Shown here piece after piece: positions 26,104-34,533 of a stretch of DNA of 64,000 nucleotides (position 1 is its first letter; each line of letters opens with the position of its first letter). Made by a program: the position numbers and the translations under genes. Source of the stretch: Leclercia adecarboxylata (GTDB lineage: Bacteria > Pseudomonadota > Gammaproteobacteria > Enterobacterales > Enterobacteriaceae). The stretch covers positions 2,976,001-3,040,000 of the forward strand of contig NZ_CP035382.1 of assembly GCF_006874705.1 (NCBI RefSeq), given 5' to 3'. Under the pieces are notes generated by a model. The model was not told the origin of the DNA and did not search any database. It was given only the letters and a program-made list of their open reading frames with translations.

Positions 26104-27186
26104 ATGACCAAAAAATTGTCCGCCCTGGCGCTGCTGGTGGCTGTCTCACTCAGCGGCTGCGCTACTCAGCACACTGCGACAACCGCGCCTGCTGCTGATG
26201 CCCCGAAACCTGCCGCCCCCGCGCAAACCAACGTCGTAAAACGCGATCTGGCTGACGGCCTGTACGAAATGGTCCTCAACCCTAAAGGCGATGCGCTGTA
26301 CGTTGCCAGCTCCGAAGGCTTTAAGGATGTGCAGGGCGGAGTGGTGTATAAGCTCGATCCCACTACCCTGAAAACCCTCGGCCGCAGCCATACCGATCTG
26401 AAAAACTTCGCTCTGGCCATCTCCCCGGATGGTAAAACCGTCTATGCCACGAACTCGCTGGACGGCGGGATCAGCGCCATCGACACCGCTGACGGCAAGG
26501 TGAAAAAACGCCTGCTGTTTACCGAGCGCAACAAAGAGGGCTACCCGTACGGCGCGTGTCAGGTGTTACTGCATAACGACGTGCTGTACATCGGCGGCGT
26601 GGCCGATCCGGCGGTGATCTGGGTGGTGGATGCAAAAACGCTGAAGCTGAAAAAAACCATCAAAAACGCAGGGCAGTGGGTCACCGGCCTGATGTGGTCT
26701 GAACAGACCCAGCGCATTTACGTGGCAAACGGCGGCGGTGAGATCCTGGTGCTGGATCCTAAGAACAACCGTATCGAAAAACGCTGGAAGCCGCTCGGCG
26801 ACAAACCGGCGCTGCTGCTTAATCTGGCGGAAGACAAAGCGACGGGCCGCCTGTTCGTCACCGACAACTCGAAAGCCAAAACCACCCTGGTGCTGGATAT
26901 CCATACCGGTGAAGTCATTAAGCAGCTCGACGTGGGCGACTCGCTGGCGGTGAAATTTAACCCGGCGCGCAACGAGCTGTACATCACCCAGCACGAAAGC
27001 GGCAAGCTGCTGAGCCTGGATGCCACCACTTATGCCGTGAAGCAGAGCTGGGAGCTGCTGCCGAACCCGAACAGCCTGCTGCTGTCGGCGGACGGCCAGA
27101 CGCTGTACGTCACCGTGAAGCAGGCCTTTAACAAAGACCACTCCACCAACGGGCCGGACAGCGTTGTGCGTATCGCCCTGAAATAA
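26104..27186 (+). CDS. YncE-like beta-propeller lipoprotein
   Basis: 360 residues from ATG 26104, chosen because AAGGA is then 9 nt upstream; the in-frame ATG at 26095 would overlap that site. A lipoprotein signal ends in SLSGC with Cys 19, and Ala at +2 predicts the outer membrane. An Ala/Pro/Thr linker is followed by repeated blade motifs (NPKGDALYVAS, SPDGKTVYATN, LYIGGVADP, QRIYVANGGGE, RLFVTDNS, NELYITQHESG, DGQTLYVT), i.e. a seven-bladed propeller as in E. coli YncE, which lacks the lipid anchor. yncE neighbours a TonB receptor (yncD) and is iron-repressed; here the same pairing recurs with a Fur box. Confidence 0.82.
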   Translation: MTKKLSALALLVAVSLSGCATQHTATTAPAADAPKPAAPAQTNVVKRDLADGLYEMVLNPKGDALYVASSEGFKDVQGGVVYKLDPTTLKTLGRSHTDLKNFALAISPDGKTVYATNSLDGGISAIDTADGKVKKRLLFTERNKEGYPYGACQVLLHNDVLYIGGVADPAVIWVVDAKTLKLKKTIKNAGQWVTGLMWSEQTQRIYVANGGGEILVLDPKNNRIEKRWKPLGDKPALLLNLAEDKATGRLFVTDNSKAKTTLVLDIHTGEVIKQLDVGDSLAVKFNPARNELYITQHESGKLLSLDATTYAVKQSWELLPNPNSLLLSADGQTLYVTVKQAFNKDHSTNGPDSVVRIALK

Positions 27187-27250
27187 TCTTTCTCATAACA
27201 ATTAAGGCCCGGCAACGGGCCATTTTGCGCGTATTTTGAACGGGTTAATC

Positions 27251-29437
27251 ATGAATAACACCAGAAGAATGAACAAGACGCTGCTGGCCCTCGCCATTGG
27301 CGCGGTCGCCCATTCCGCCGTGGCGGCGGAGAGCAAAAAAGAAGAGACCATAGTGGTGCAGTCTGCTGCCAGCGACTTTAAACCCGGCGGCGACCAGCTG
27401 GTGCCGGCCTTCCTCGACGGGCAGGTGGCGAACGGCGGACGCATGGGGATGCTCGGTCAGCAAAATGCGATGGACGTGCCCTTTAACATCATCAGCTACA
27501 CCTCCAAACTGGTGGAAGATCAGCAGGCGCGGACCATTGGCGACGTGGTGGCGAACGATGCGGGCGTCCAGTCCGTGCAGGGCTACGGCAACAGCGCGGA
27601 GAGCTACCGCATCCGCGGCCTGAAGTTCGACGGGGATGACATGACCTTTGGCGGTCTCTCCGGCGTGCTGCCGCGTCAGGTGGTGGACGCGCAGATGGTG
27701 GATCGCATTGAGATCTTCAAAGGGGCCAACTCCCTGATGAACGGCGCGGCCAGCTCCGGCGTCGGCGGGATGATCAACCTTGAGCCGAAACATGCGGGGG
27801 CCACGCCGCAGGCGAAAGTGGGCGTCGATTACACCTCAGATTCGCAAATTGGCACCACCCTGGATGCCGGGCGTCGTTTTGGCGACAGCGACCAGTTTGG
27901 CGCCCGGGTTAACGTAGTGCACCGTGAAGGCGAAGCGCCGGTCGCCAACGACCGCCGTCGCACCACGCTGCTCTCCACCGGCCTGGACTATGCGGGGGAT
28001 AAGTTCCGCAGCTCCGTAGACATGGGCTATCAGAAGAAAACCTTCCACGGCTCGGAAACCGGGGTCAACGTGGCTGGCGTGAACTTCGTGCCCGAGCCAC
28101 CGAAGAACGATCGCAACTACTCGCAGAAATGGGCCTACAGCAATATCGAGAACGAATTCGGTATGTGGCGCAGCGAATACGACATCACCGACAGCTGGAC
28201 CGCGTATACCGGTCTGGGGGCCCAGCACGCCCATGAAGAGGGGCTCTACAGCGGCGCGAAGCTGGTGGACAAGAGCGGCAAAGCCACCGCGTCCCGCCTG
28301 GATACTAACCGCATCAGCGACAGCGTGAGCGGCATGGCGGGCATCCGCGGTAACTTCGCCACCGGCTTTGTGACCCACAAGGTCAACGTCGGCTACTCGG
28401 CGATGACCAAAAACGAGAAGATTGCGTGGAAGATGTCGGCGGCGAAGGATAACCCGGTTACCAATATCTACCACAACACCGGCGTGGATGCGCCGCCGAG
28501 CACCAACTCCAACGGGGCGGGCGGGAACTACAGCGATCCGCTGACCAGCGGCCGCACCCGCACTCAGGGCTGGCTGCTGAGCGACACCCTTGGCGTGCTG
28601 GATGACAAACTGCTGTTCATTGTGGGTGCCCGTCATCAGAAAGTGGTGATCCGCGGCTATAACAAAGTGACCGGGATCGAAAACGCGGGTGACAGCTTCG
28701 ACGGCGACCGCTGGATGCCGACCTACGGCGTAGTCTACAAGCCGTGGAACGAGATCTCGCTGTATGCCAACCACACCGAGGCACTCCAGCCGGGTAAAAC
28801 CGCGCCCAACACCGCCTCCAACTACGGCCAGAGCACCGGTATCGTCCACTCTAAGCAGAACGAAGTGGGCGTGAAGGCCGATTTCGGGCGCGTTGGCGGC
28901 TCGCTGGCGCTGTTTGAGATCAAAATGCCGTCCGCCATTCTCGACAGCCAGACCAAATACTACGGCCTGGATGCCGAGCAGCGTAACCGCGGCGTTGAGC
29001 TGAACGTCTTTGGCGAGCCGGTGCTGGGCCTGCGCCTGAACGCCAGCGCCACCTGGCTACAGGCGGAGCTGACCAAAACCAACAACGGTGTTAACCAGGG
29101 CAACGACGCCATTGGCGTTCCATCATTCTACGGCGTGCTGGGCGCAGAGTATGACATCAAGCCCATCGACGGCCTGACCGCCACCGCTCGCGTGAACCAC
29201 TCCGGTTCGCAGTATGCGGATCTGGCCAACAGCAAAAAGCTGGACAGCTACACCACCCTGGATCTGGGCATGCGTTACCGCTTCGCGGTCAACAACGACC
29301 AGAACCAGATGACCGTTCGCGCCGGGATTGAAAACATCACCGACGAGAACTACTGGTCAAGCGTGGACGACGGTGGCACCTACCTGTTCCAGGGTGAGCC
29401 GCGCACCTTTAGGGTTTCCGTCGGCTACGAGTTCTGA
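27251..29437 (+). CDS. TonB-dependent siderophore-type receptor
   Basis: 728 residues from ATG 27251. The signal peptide ends near VAA, and EETIVV at residues 31-36 is the TonB box. The plug domain covers about 50-180 (GVQSVQGYGNSAESYRIRGLKFDG, DRIEIFKGANSLMNGAASSGVGGMINLEPK). A 22-strand barrel follows and ends with the final Phe (VSVGYEF) after the typical penultimate TFRVSV block. It belongs to the ferric-siderophore (FhuE/FcuA-like) branch; the exact ligand is unknown. It follows the YncE-like gene by 64 bp with no terminator between, so both probably share the Fur-controlled promoter. Confidence 0.88.
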   Translation: MNNTRRMNKTLLALAIGAVAHSAVAAESKKEETIVVQSAASDFKPGGDQLVPAFLDGQVANGGRMGMLGQQNAMDVPFNIISYTSKLVEDQQARTIGDVVANDAGVQSVQGYGNSAESYRIRGLKFDGDDMTFGGLSGVLPRQVVDAQMVDRIEIFKGANSLMNGAASSGVGGMINLEPKHAGATPQAKVGVDYTSDSQIGTTLDAGRRFGDSDQFGARVNVVHREGEAPVANDRRRTTLLSTGLDYAGDKFRSSVDMGYQKKTFHGSETGVNVAGVNFVPEPPKNDRNYSQKWAYSNIENEFGMWRSEYDITDSWTAYTGLGAQHAHEEGLYSGAKLVDKSGKATASRLDTNRISDSVSGMAGIRGNFATGFVTHKVNVGYSAMTKNEKIAWKMSAAKDNPVTNIYHNTGVDAPPSTNSNGAGGNYSDPLTSGRTRTQGWLLSDTLGVLDDKLLFIVGARHQKVVIRGYNKVTGIENAGDSFDGDRWMPTYGVVYKPWNEISLYANHTEALQPGKTAPNTASNYGQSTGIVHSKQNEVGVKADFGRVGGSLALFEIKMPSAILDSQTKYYGLDAEQRNRGVELNVFGEPVLGLRLNASATWLQAELTKTNNGVNQGNDAIGVPSFYGVLGAEYDIKPIDGLTATARVNHSGSQYADLANSKKLDSYTTLDLGMRYRFAVNNDQNQMTVRAGIENITDENYWSSVDDGGTYLFQGEPRTFRVSVGYEF

Positions 29438-29454
29438 GTTCGACCCTCGTTATC

Positions 29455-29470
29455 AGGGCAAGGATGCCCT
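29455..29470 (+). terminator. Short hairpin after the TonB receptor gene
   Basis: AGGGCA (29455-29460) and TGCCCT (29465-29470) pair around AGGA, followed by ACCTTTCT. Only a weak terminator, 17 bp past the stop codon. Confidence 0.4.
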
Positions 29471-29479
29471 ACCTTTCTA

Positions 29480-29497
29480 CTGTTATAAAAATGTAAT
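29480..29497 (+). promoter_or_regulatory. Candidate Pho box upstream of the PhoX-type phosphatase gene
   Basis: CTGTTATAAAAATGTAAT matches the PhoB consensus CTGTCATAWAWCTGTCAY at 15 of 18 positions, keeping both half-site TGT cores 11 bp apart. It lies 60 bp before the start codon, a normal activator distance, and predicts induction of the phosphatase by phosphate limitation. Confidence 0.6.
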
Positions 29498-29556
29498 CAA
29501 TTGTTCTTATAGTGTTCCCACTTTGTCATTTCTTAGCCTAAAGACAGGAAGCCATC

Positions 29557-31530
29557 GTGGGTAAACCTCTTAAGTCCGTATTCAAAAAAGAACATCGTGA
29601 CGATGTCAGCAATCCCAGCGCTAACCCGGTATTTTCCAGCGTGGCGGAGATATTCCTCTCCCGCCGCCGCTTTTTGCAGATGGGCGCCGTTGCCGGTGCC
29701 GCCGCCTCTTTCCCTTTTTTACTCAAGCCTGAAAACGCCCTGGCTGCGGTTTCACAGCCTTCAGCCCTGAGCAAAGCGGTCTCGCTCGGCTTTACCAGCA
29801 TTCCGGTCTCGACCGAGGATACGGTCAGGGTGCCCGAGGGCTACATCGCGCGTCCTTTCTACCGCTGGGGCGATGCCACCGGGATCAAGGGCGCTATGCC
29901 AGAGTTCAAATTTGACGCCAGCAACACGACAGACGAGCAGGCGGCGCAGGCGGGCATGCACCATGACGGCATGGCGTGGTTTAGCCTGCCGCAGGGGGAA
30001 GAGAACCCCAGTCATGGCCTGCTGGCGATGAACCATGAATATATCGATAACGGCATGCTCTTTACCGACGGCACCGCCAGCTGGAGCCTGGATAAGGCGC
30101 GGAAAGGCCAGAACGCCATGGGCGTATCGGTTATCGAAGTGAAAAAGAGTGGCAGCGACTGGGAAGTGGTGCGCCCCTCCGGTTTTGCCCGCCGCATCAC
30201 GGTGAACACCCCGATGCAGCTCACCGGCCCGGCGCGCCAGCAGACGTTAATGAAAACTGCCGCCGATCCTCAGGGCGAGCAGGTGCTCGGCACCATGCAA
30301 AACTGCGCCAACGGTTATACCCCCTGGGGAACCTACCTCACCTGCGAAGAGAACTGGTCGGATATTTTCGTCAAGAAAGGCGAGCGTAACGCGCTGGAGA
30401 AGCGCTACGGCATCAGCGACAGCGATGAGTCCTATCGCTGGAGCGAGGTGGACGACAGGTTCAACGTGGATAAAACGCCTAACGAGCCGAATCGCTTTGG
30501 CTGGGTGGTCGAGATCGACCCGTACAACCCGAACTCCACGCCGCGCAAGCACACCGCGCTGGGGCGCTTCAAGCATGAAGGTGCCGCCGTCACCCTGGCC
30601 GCTGATAAGCGAGTGGTCACGTATATGGGCGACGACCAGAAGTTTGAGTACATCTACAAATTTGTTTCCGACAACCAATACAATCCGGCGGATCGCGAAG
30701 CCAGTATGCAGCTGCTGACCACCGGCACGCTCTACGTCGCCAGATTCAACGACGACGGCTCCGGTGAGTGGCTGCCGCTGGTCTTCGGCCAGAACGGCCT
30801 GGATAAGAGTAAAGGGTTTGAAAGCCAGGGCGATCTGCTGATTAAAACCCGTCTGGCGGCCGACGCCGTGGGGGCGACTAAGATGGATCGTCCGGAGTGG
30901 ATTGCGGTCGATCCGCACAGCAGCGGCAGCGTTTACTGCACGCTGACCAATAACAGCGATCGCGGCAAAGAGGGCAAAGCGCCGGTGGATGCGGCCAACC
31001 CACGAGCCAATAACGCTTTCGGCCACATTATGCACTGGCACGAAGAGGGCGGGGATCCTGCAGCATTACGCTTCAAATGGGACATCCTGGTGCTGGCCGG
31101 GCGAACGGACACTACGGATGAAAAGGCGAAGGGCAGCATGAAGGGCGCCGAATTTGGCAGCCCGGACGGCCTGTCGTTTGACCATCAGGGCGTGCTCTGG
31201 ATCCAGACCGACGTCTCCTCCAGCACCATTAACAAGAAAGCCTATGAGGGGATGGGCAATAACCAGATGGTGGCGACCATTCCGGGCACCAACGAGTATC
31301 GCCGTTTCCTGACGGGCCCGCGCGGCTGCGAAATCACCGGCATTGCCTTCACTCCCGACAACCGCACGCTGTTTATTAATATTCAGCATCCGGGCGAGGG
31401 CGGGGATGACATTACCGACCCGGCAAACCCGCGCGCCGTTTCTAACTGGCCGGACAACAATCCGCAAGGGCGTCCCCGCGCCTCGACGGTGGTCATCACC
31501 AAAGCGGACGGCGGCATTATCGGCTCGTGA
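29557..31530 (+). CDS. PhoX-family alkaline phosphatase (DUF839), Tat-exported
   Basis: 657 residues from GTG 29557, supported by ACAGGAA just upstream. SRRRFLQMG at about residues 36-44, followed by a hydrophobic stretch and ENALAA, is a twin-arginine signal, so the enzyme is exported folded to the periplasm. The body has the PhoX/DUF839 blocks: GLLAMNHEYIDN, GTYLTCEENWSD, FGWVVEIDPYNP, ALGRFKHEGAAV, VVTYMGDDQKFEYIYKFVS, SPDGLSFDHQGVLWIQTD and RGCEITGIAFTPD. PhoX enzymes use Ca and Fe cofactors to release phosphate from organic esters. It stands alone, between the iron-uptake genes and pheP. Confidence 0.88.
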   Translation: MGKPLKSVFKKEHRDDVSNPSANPVFSSVAEIFLSRRRFLQMGAVAGAAASFPFLLKPENALAAVSQPSALSKAVSLGFTSIPVSTEDTVRVPEGYIARPFYRWGDATGIKGAMPEFKFDASNTTDEQAAQAGMHHDGMAWFSLPQGEENPSHGLLAMNHEYIDNGMLFTDGTASWSLDKARKGQNAMGVSVIEVKKSGSDWEVVRPSGFARRITVNTPMQLTGPARQQTLMKTAADPQGEQVLGTMQNCANGYTPWGTYLTCEENWSDIFVKKGERNALEKRYGISDSDESYRWSEVDDRFNVDKTPNEPNRFGWVVEIDPYNPNSTPRKHTALGRFKHEGAAVTLAADKRVVTYMGDDQKFEYIYKFVSDNQYNPADREASMQLLTTGTLYVARFNDDGSGEWLPLVFGQNGLDKSKGFESQGDLLIKTRLAADAVGATKMDRPEWIAVDPHSSGSVYCTLTNNSDRGKEGKAPVDAANPRANNAFGHIMHWHEEGGDPAALRFKWDILVLAGRTDTTDEKAKGSMKGAEFGSPDGLSFDHQGVLWIQTDVSSSTINKKAYEGMGNNQMVATIPGTNEYRRFLTGPRGCEITGIAFTPDNRTLFINIQHPGEGGDDITDPANPRAVSNWPDNNPQGRPRASTVVITKADGGIIGS

Positions 31531-31538
31531 TCGGCTCC

Positions 31539-31567
31539 CGCCGGGCAGCAACCGTTGCCCGGCGTTT
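31539..31567 (+). terminator. Hairpin terminator after the PhoX-type gene
   Basis: CGCCGGGCA (31539-31547) and TGCCCGGCG (31556-31564) pair perfectly around an 8-nt loop and are followed by TTT, 8 bp after the stop codon. Confidence 0.65.
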
Positions 31568-31633
31568 AACTTGCTCCCGTCTGCCTGAAGTGTTAAAAGG
31601 TGCCCCTTCCATAAAAAGAGACAGGGGTAAGAC

Positions 31634-33022
31634 GTGAAAAACGCGTCATCCGCTTCAGGCAAGGGTCTTGCTGAAGCCTCGTCGGAACAGACACCGACGC
31701 TGCATCGTGGTTTACAGAACCGACATATTCAACTTATCGCCCTCGGTGGCGCTATCGGCACCGGGCTGTTCCTCGGCATCGGTCCCGCGATCCAGATGGC
31801 TGGTCCCGCCGTGCTGCTGGGGTATGCCATCGCGGGTATTATCGCTTTTCTGATCATGCGCCAGCTTGGCGAGATGGTGGTGGAAGAGCCGGTATCAGGC
31901 TCCTTCGCGCATTTTGCCTATAAATACTGGGGCCCGTTTGCCGGCTTCCTCTCCGGCTGGAACTACTGGGTAATGTTCGTGCTGGTGGGCATGGCGGAGC
32001 TGACCGCCGCGGGCATCTACATGCAGTACTGGCTGCCGGACGTGCCAACCTGGATCTGGGCAGCGGTGTTCTTCATCATCATTAACGCCGTAAACCTGGT
32101 GAACGTGCGCCTGTACGGTGAAACCGAGTTCTGGTTCGCCTTAATCAAGGTGCTGGCGATCATCGGCATGATCGGCTTTGGCCTGTGGCTGCTGTTCTCC
32201 GGACACGGCGGCGAGCGGGCAACCATCGACAACCTCTGGCAGCACGGCGGTTTCCTCGCCACCGGCTGGAAAGGGTTGGTGCTGTCGCTGGCGGTGATCA
32301 TGTTCTCCTTTGGTGGGCTGGAGCTGATCGGCATTACCGCCGCCGAAGCGCAGGATCCGCATAAAAGCATTCCGAAAGCGGTCAACCAGGTGGTGTACCG
32401 TATTCTGCTGTTCTATATCGGTTCGCTGGTGGTGTTGCTGGCCCTCTATCCGTGGGTGGAAGTGAAATCCGACAGCAGCCCGTTTGTGATGATTTTCCAC
32501 GATCTGAACAGCAACGTGGTGGCTTCGGCGCTGAACTTTGTGATTCTGGTGGCCTCGCTGTCGGTTTATAACAGCGGCGTCTACTCCAACAGCCGGATGC
32601 TGTTTGGCCTCTCCGTGCAGGGTAACGCGCCGAAATTTTTAACCCGCGTCAGCCGTCGCGGCGTGCCGGTCAATTCGCTGCTGCTCTCCGGGGCCATCAC
32701 CTCGCTGGTGGTGCTGGTCAACTATCTGCTGCCGCACGAAGCCTTTGGCCTGCTGATGGCGCTGGTGGTCGCGACCCTGCTGCTGAACTGGATCATGATC
32801 TGCCTGGCGCACCTGCGGTTCCGCGCGGCGATGCGTCGCAAGGGGCGCGAGACGCAGTTCAAGGCGCTGCTTTATCCGGCGGGTAACTACATCTGTATCG
32901 CCTTCCTGGCGATGATCCTGGTGCTGATGTGCACTATGGACGGCATGCGCACCTCGGCCATCCTGCTCCCGGTGTGGGTTGTGTTCCTGTTTGTGGCGTT
33001 TAAACTCTCCCGCAAGAAGTAG
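31634..33022 (+). CDS. pheP: Phenylalanine:H+ symporter PheP
   Basis: 462 residues, near-identical in pattern to E. coli PheP (458). It is an APC-superfamily permease with 12 transmembrane helices. The N-terminal block TLHRGLQNRHIQLIALGGAI and GTGLFLGIGPAIQMAGPAVL (unwound TM1 substrate site) and the TM6/TM8 segments FSFGGLELIGITAAEAQDP and LSVYNSGVYSNSRML are conserved. It imports phenylalanine and, less well, tyrosine. In E. coli pheP is followed by ybdG; here a four-gene insertion separates them. Confidence 0.95.
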   Translation: MKNASSASGKGLAEASSEQTPTLHRGLQNRHIQLIALGGAIGTGLFLGIGPAIQMAGPAVLLGYAIAGIIAFLIMRQLGEMVVEEPVSGSFAHFAYKYWGPFAGFLSGWNYWVMFVLVGMAELTAAGIYMQYWLPDVPTWIWAAVFFIIINAVNLVNVRLYGETEFWFALIKVLAIIGMIGFGLWLLFSGHGGERATIDNLWQHGGFLATGWKGLVLSLAVIMFSFGGLELIGITAAEAQDPHKSIPKAVNQVVYRILLFYIGSLVVLLALYPWVEVKSDSSPFVMIFHDLNSNVVASALNFVILVASLSVYNSGVYSNSRMLFGLSVQGNAPKFLTRVSRRGVPVNSLLLSGAITSLVVLVNYLLPHEAFGLLMALVVATLLLNWIMICLAHLRFRAAMRRKGRETQFKALLYPAGNYICIAFLAMILVLMCTMDGMRTSAILLPVWVVFLFVAFKLSRKK

Positions 33023-33031
33023 TGCGGCTTT

Positions 33032-33142
33032 CGCCCGGTAAGCGCAACGCCACCGGGCCTGGAAAACTGCAATGCCCGGCGGCGCTTCGCTTGCACGGGC
33101 CTACAAAACCCGTAGGCCGGGTAAGCGCAGCGCCATCCGGCA
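33032..33142. repeat. Cluster of three REP units after pheP
   Basis: Three palindromes: CGCCCGGTAAGCGC...CACCGGGC (33032-33058), TGCCCGGCGGCGC...TGCACGGGCC (about 33073-33101) and GTAGGCCGGGTAAGCG...CCATCCGGC (about 33112-33141). They mark the backbone/insert boundary between pheP and the LacI-operated locus. Confidence 0.85.
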
Positions 33143-33216
33143 CCTCTCCGCACCCATCCTCACCTTTATCGTGACCCCCCTCCCACTTCTTAATCGATCA
33201 ACGGGATCTTTATTTT

Positions 33217-33259
33217 GTAATCGATTACTTTTCATTTGATACGATTTGTAATCGATTAC
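33217..33259 (+). promoter_or_regulatory. Two identical palindromic LacI-type operators
   Basis: GTAATCGATTAC occurs at 33217-33228 and 33248-33259, each a perfect 12-bp palindrome with central CG, inside a 19-bp identical context (TTTGTAATCGATTACTTTT). The centres are 31 bp apart, three helical turns, so two dimers or a tetramer could bind on one DNA face. A degenerate third copy (TAATCGATCAA) lies at about 33191. The downstream LacI-family gene at 36770 is the likely regulator. Confidence 0.78.
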
Positions 33260-33280
33260 TTTTTAAGGGTGGGGCGGATC

Positions 33281-34519
33281 ATGGTGTCAACAACTGAAAG
33301 TAGTGGAAAGGTGATAGGGCAGCACCGAATGCTGGTGCCGCGCCTGTCGCTGATGATGTTCCTGCAATTCTTTATCTGGGGTAGCTGGTCGGTGACTCTC
33401 GGTCTGGTGATGACTCAGCACAACATGTCATTGCTGATCGGGGATGCCTTCTCCGCCGGGCCGATTGCCTCCATTTTGTCGCCGTTCGTCCTCGGCATGC
33501 TGGTGGACCGCTTCTTCGCCTCGCAAAAGGTGATGGCGGTGATGCACCTGGCCGGGGCGGCGATCCTGTGGTTCGTCCCTGGCGCGTTAATTGCGGAAAA
33601 CGGTGCGCTGCTGATCGGCCTGCTGTTTGGCTACACGCTCTGCTACATGCCGACCCTGGCGCTGACCAACAACATCGCCTTCCACAGCCTGGCGAACGTC
33701 GATAAAACCTTCCCGGTGGTACGCGTGTTTGGCACCATCGGCTGGATTGTGGCCGGGATTTTCATCGGCGTCACCGGCGTGGCCTCCAGCGTCACCATCT
33801 TCCAGGTGGCAGCGGCCAGCTCCGTCCTGCTGGCGCTCTATAGCCTGACCCTGCCGCACACGCCGGCTCCGGCCAAAGGGATGCCGGTGAAGATGCGCGA
33901 TCTCTTCTGCGCCGACGCCTTTGCGCTGCTGAAAACCCGTCACTTCTTTATCTTCTGCCTGTGCGCGATGCTGATCTCCGTCCCGCTGGGCACCTATTAC
34001 GCCTACACCGCCTCCTATCTGGCGGATGCCGGGATCGCGGATGTCAGCACCGCCATGTCCTTCGGCCAGATGTCCGAAATCTTCTTTATGCTGGTGATCC
34101 CGCTGCTGTTCCGCCGTCTGGGCGTGAAGTACATGCTGCTGATCGGCATGCTGGCGTGGTTCGTCCGTTACGCGATGTTTGCCCTGGGCGTGAGCGAAGA
34201 AGGGCGCTTCCTGCTGTACCTCGGCATCCTGCTGCACGGCGTCTGCTATGACTTCTTCTTCGTGGTGGGCTTTATCTACACCGACCGCGTGGCGGGCGAA
34301 AAGGTAAAAGGCCAGGCGCAGAGCATGATCGTGATGTTCACTTACGGTATCGGCATGCTGTTGGGCTCACAAATTTCCGGCGCGCTGTACAACCGTCTGG
34401 TAGCCGGGCAACCCGTGCCTGAGGCGTGGGTGACATTCTGGTGGATCCCGGCAGTCGCTGCTGCTGTGATTGCACTCGTTTTCCTTGTCTCGTTCAAATA
34501 TGAAGATGACAAGGCGTAA
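33281..34519 (+). CDS. Nucleoside:H+ symporter (NHS)-family MFS transporter
   Basis: 412 residues from ATG 33281, with a G-rich ribosome binding site (GGGTGGGGCGG). Twelve hydrophobic segments are visible. The start LSLMMFLQFFIWGSWSVTLG and the motifs FGTIGWIVAG and GVCYDFFFVVGFIYTDR are those of the NupG/XapB/YegT group of nucleoside:H+ symporters. Substrates of uncharacterised members include other sugars or glycosides, so nucleoside import is not certain. It heads an operon: the isomerase-like gene follows after 14 bp. Confidence 0.85.
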   Translation: MVSTTESSGKVIGQHRMLVPRLSLMMFLQFFIWGSWSVTLGLVMTQHNMSLLIGDAFSAGPIASILSPFVLGMLVDRFFASQKVMAVMHLAGAAILWFVPGALIAENGALLIGLLFGYTLCYMPTLALTNNIAFHSLANVDKTFPVVRVFGTIGWIVAGIFIGVTGVASSVTIFQVAAASSVLLALYSLTLPHTPAPAKGMPVKMRDLFCADAFALLKTRHFFIFCLCAMLISVPLGTYYAYTASYLADAGIADVSTAMSFGQMSEIFFMLVIPLLFRRLGVKYMLLIGMLAWFVRYAMFALGVSEEGRFLLYLGILLHGVCYDFFFVVGFIYTDRVAGEKVKGQAQSMIVMFTYGIGMLLGSQISGALYNRLVAGQPVPEAWVTFWWIPAVAAAVIALVFLVSFKYEDDKA

Positions 34520-34533
34520 TTTCTGGAGGTGGT

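Noticed and set aside
27836..28849. 337-codon minus-strand frame opposite the TonB receptor gene
   Set aside because: No domain signature and no ribosome binding site; it mirrors a clear outer-membrane receptor coding sequence.
33032..33142. Three spaced palindromes considered as a possible CRISPR array
   Set aside because: Units are inverted REP sequences of differing length with no constant repeat-spacer period, and no cas gene is in the window.
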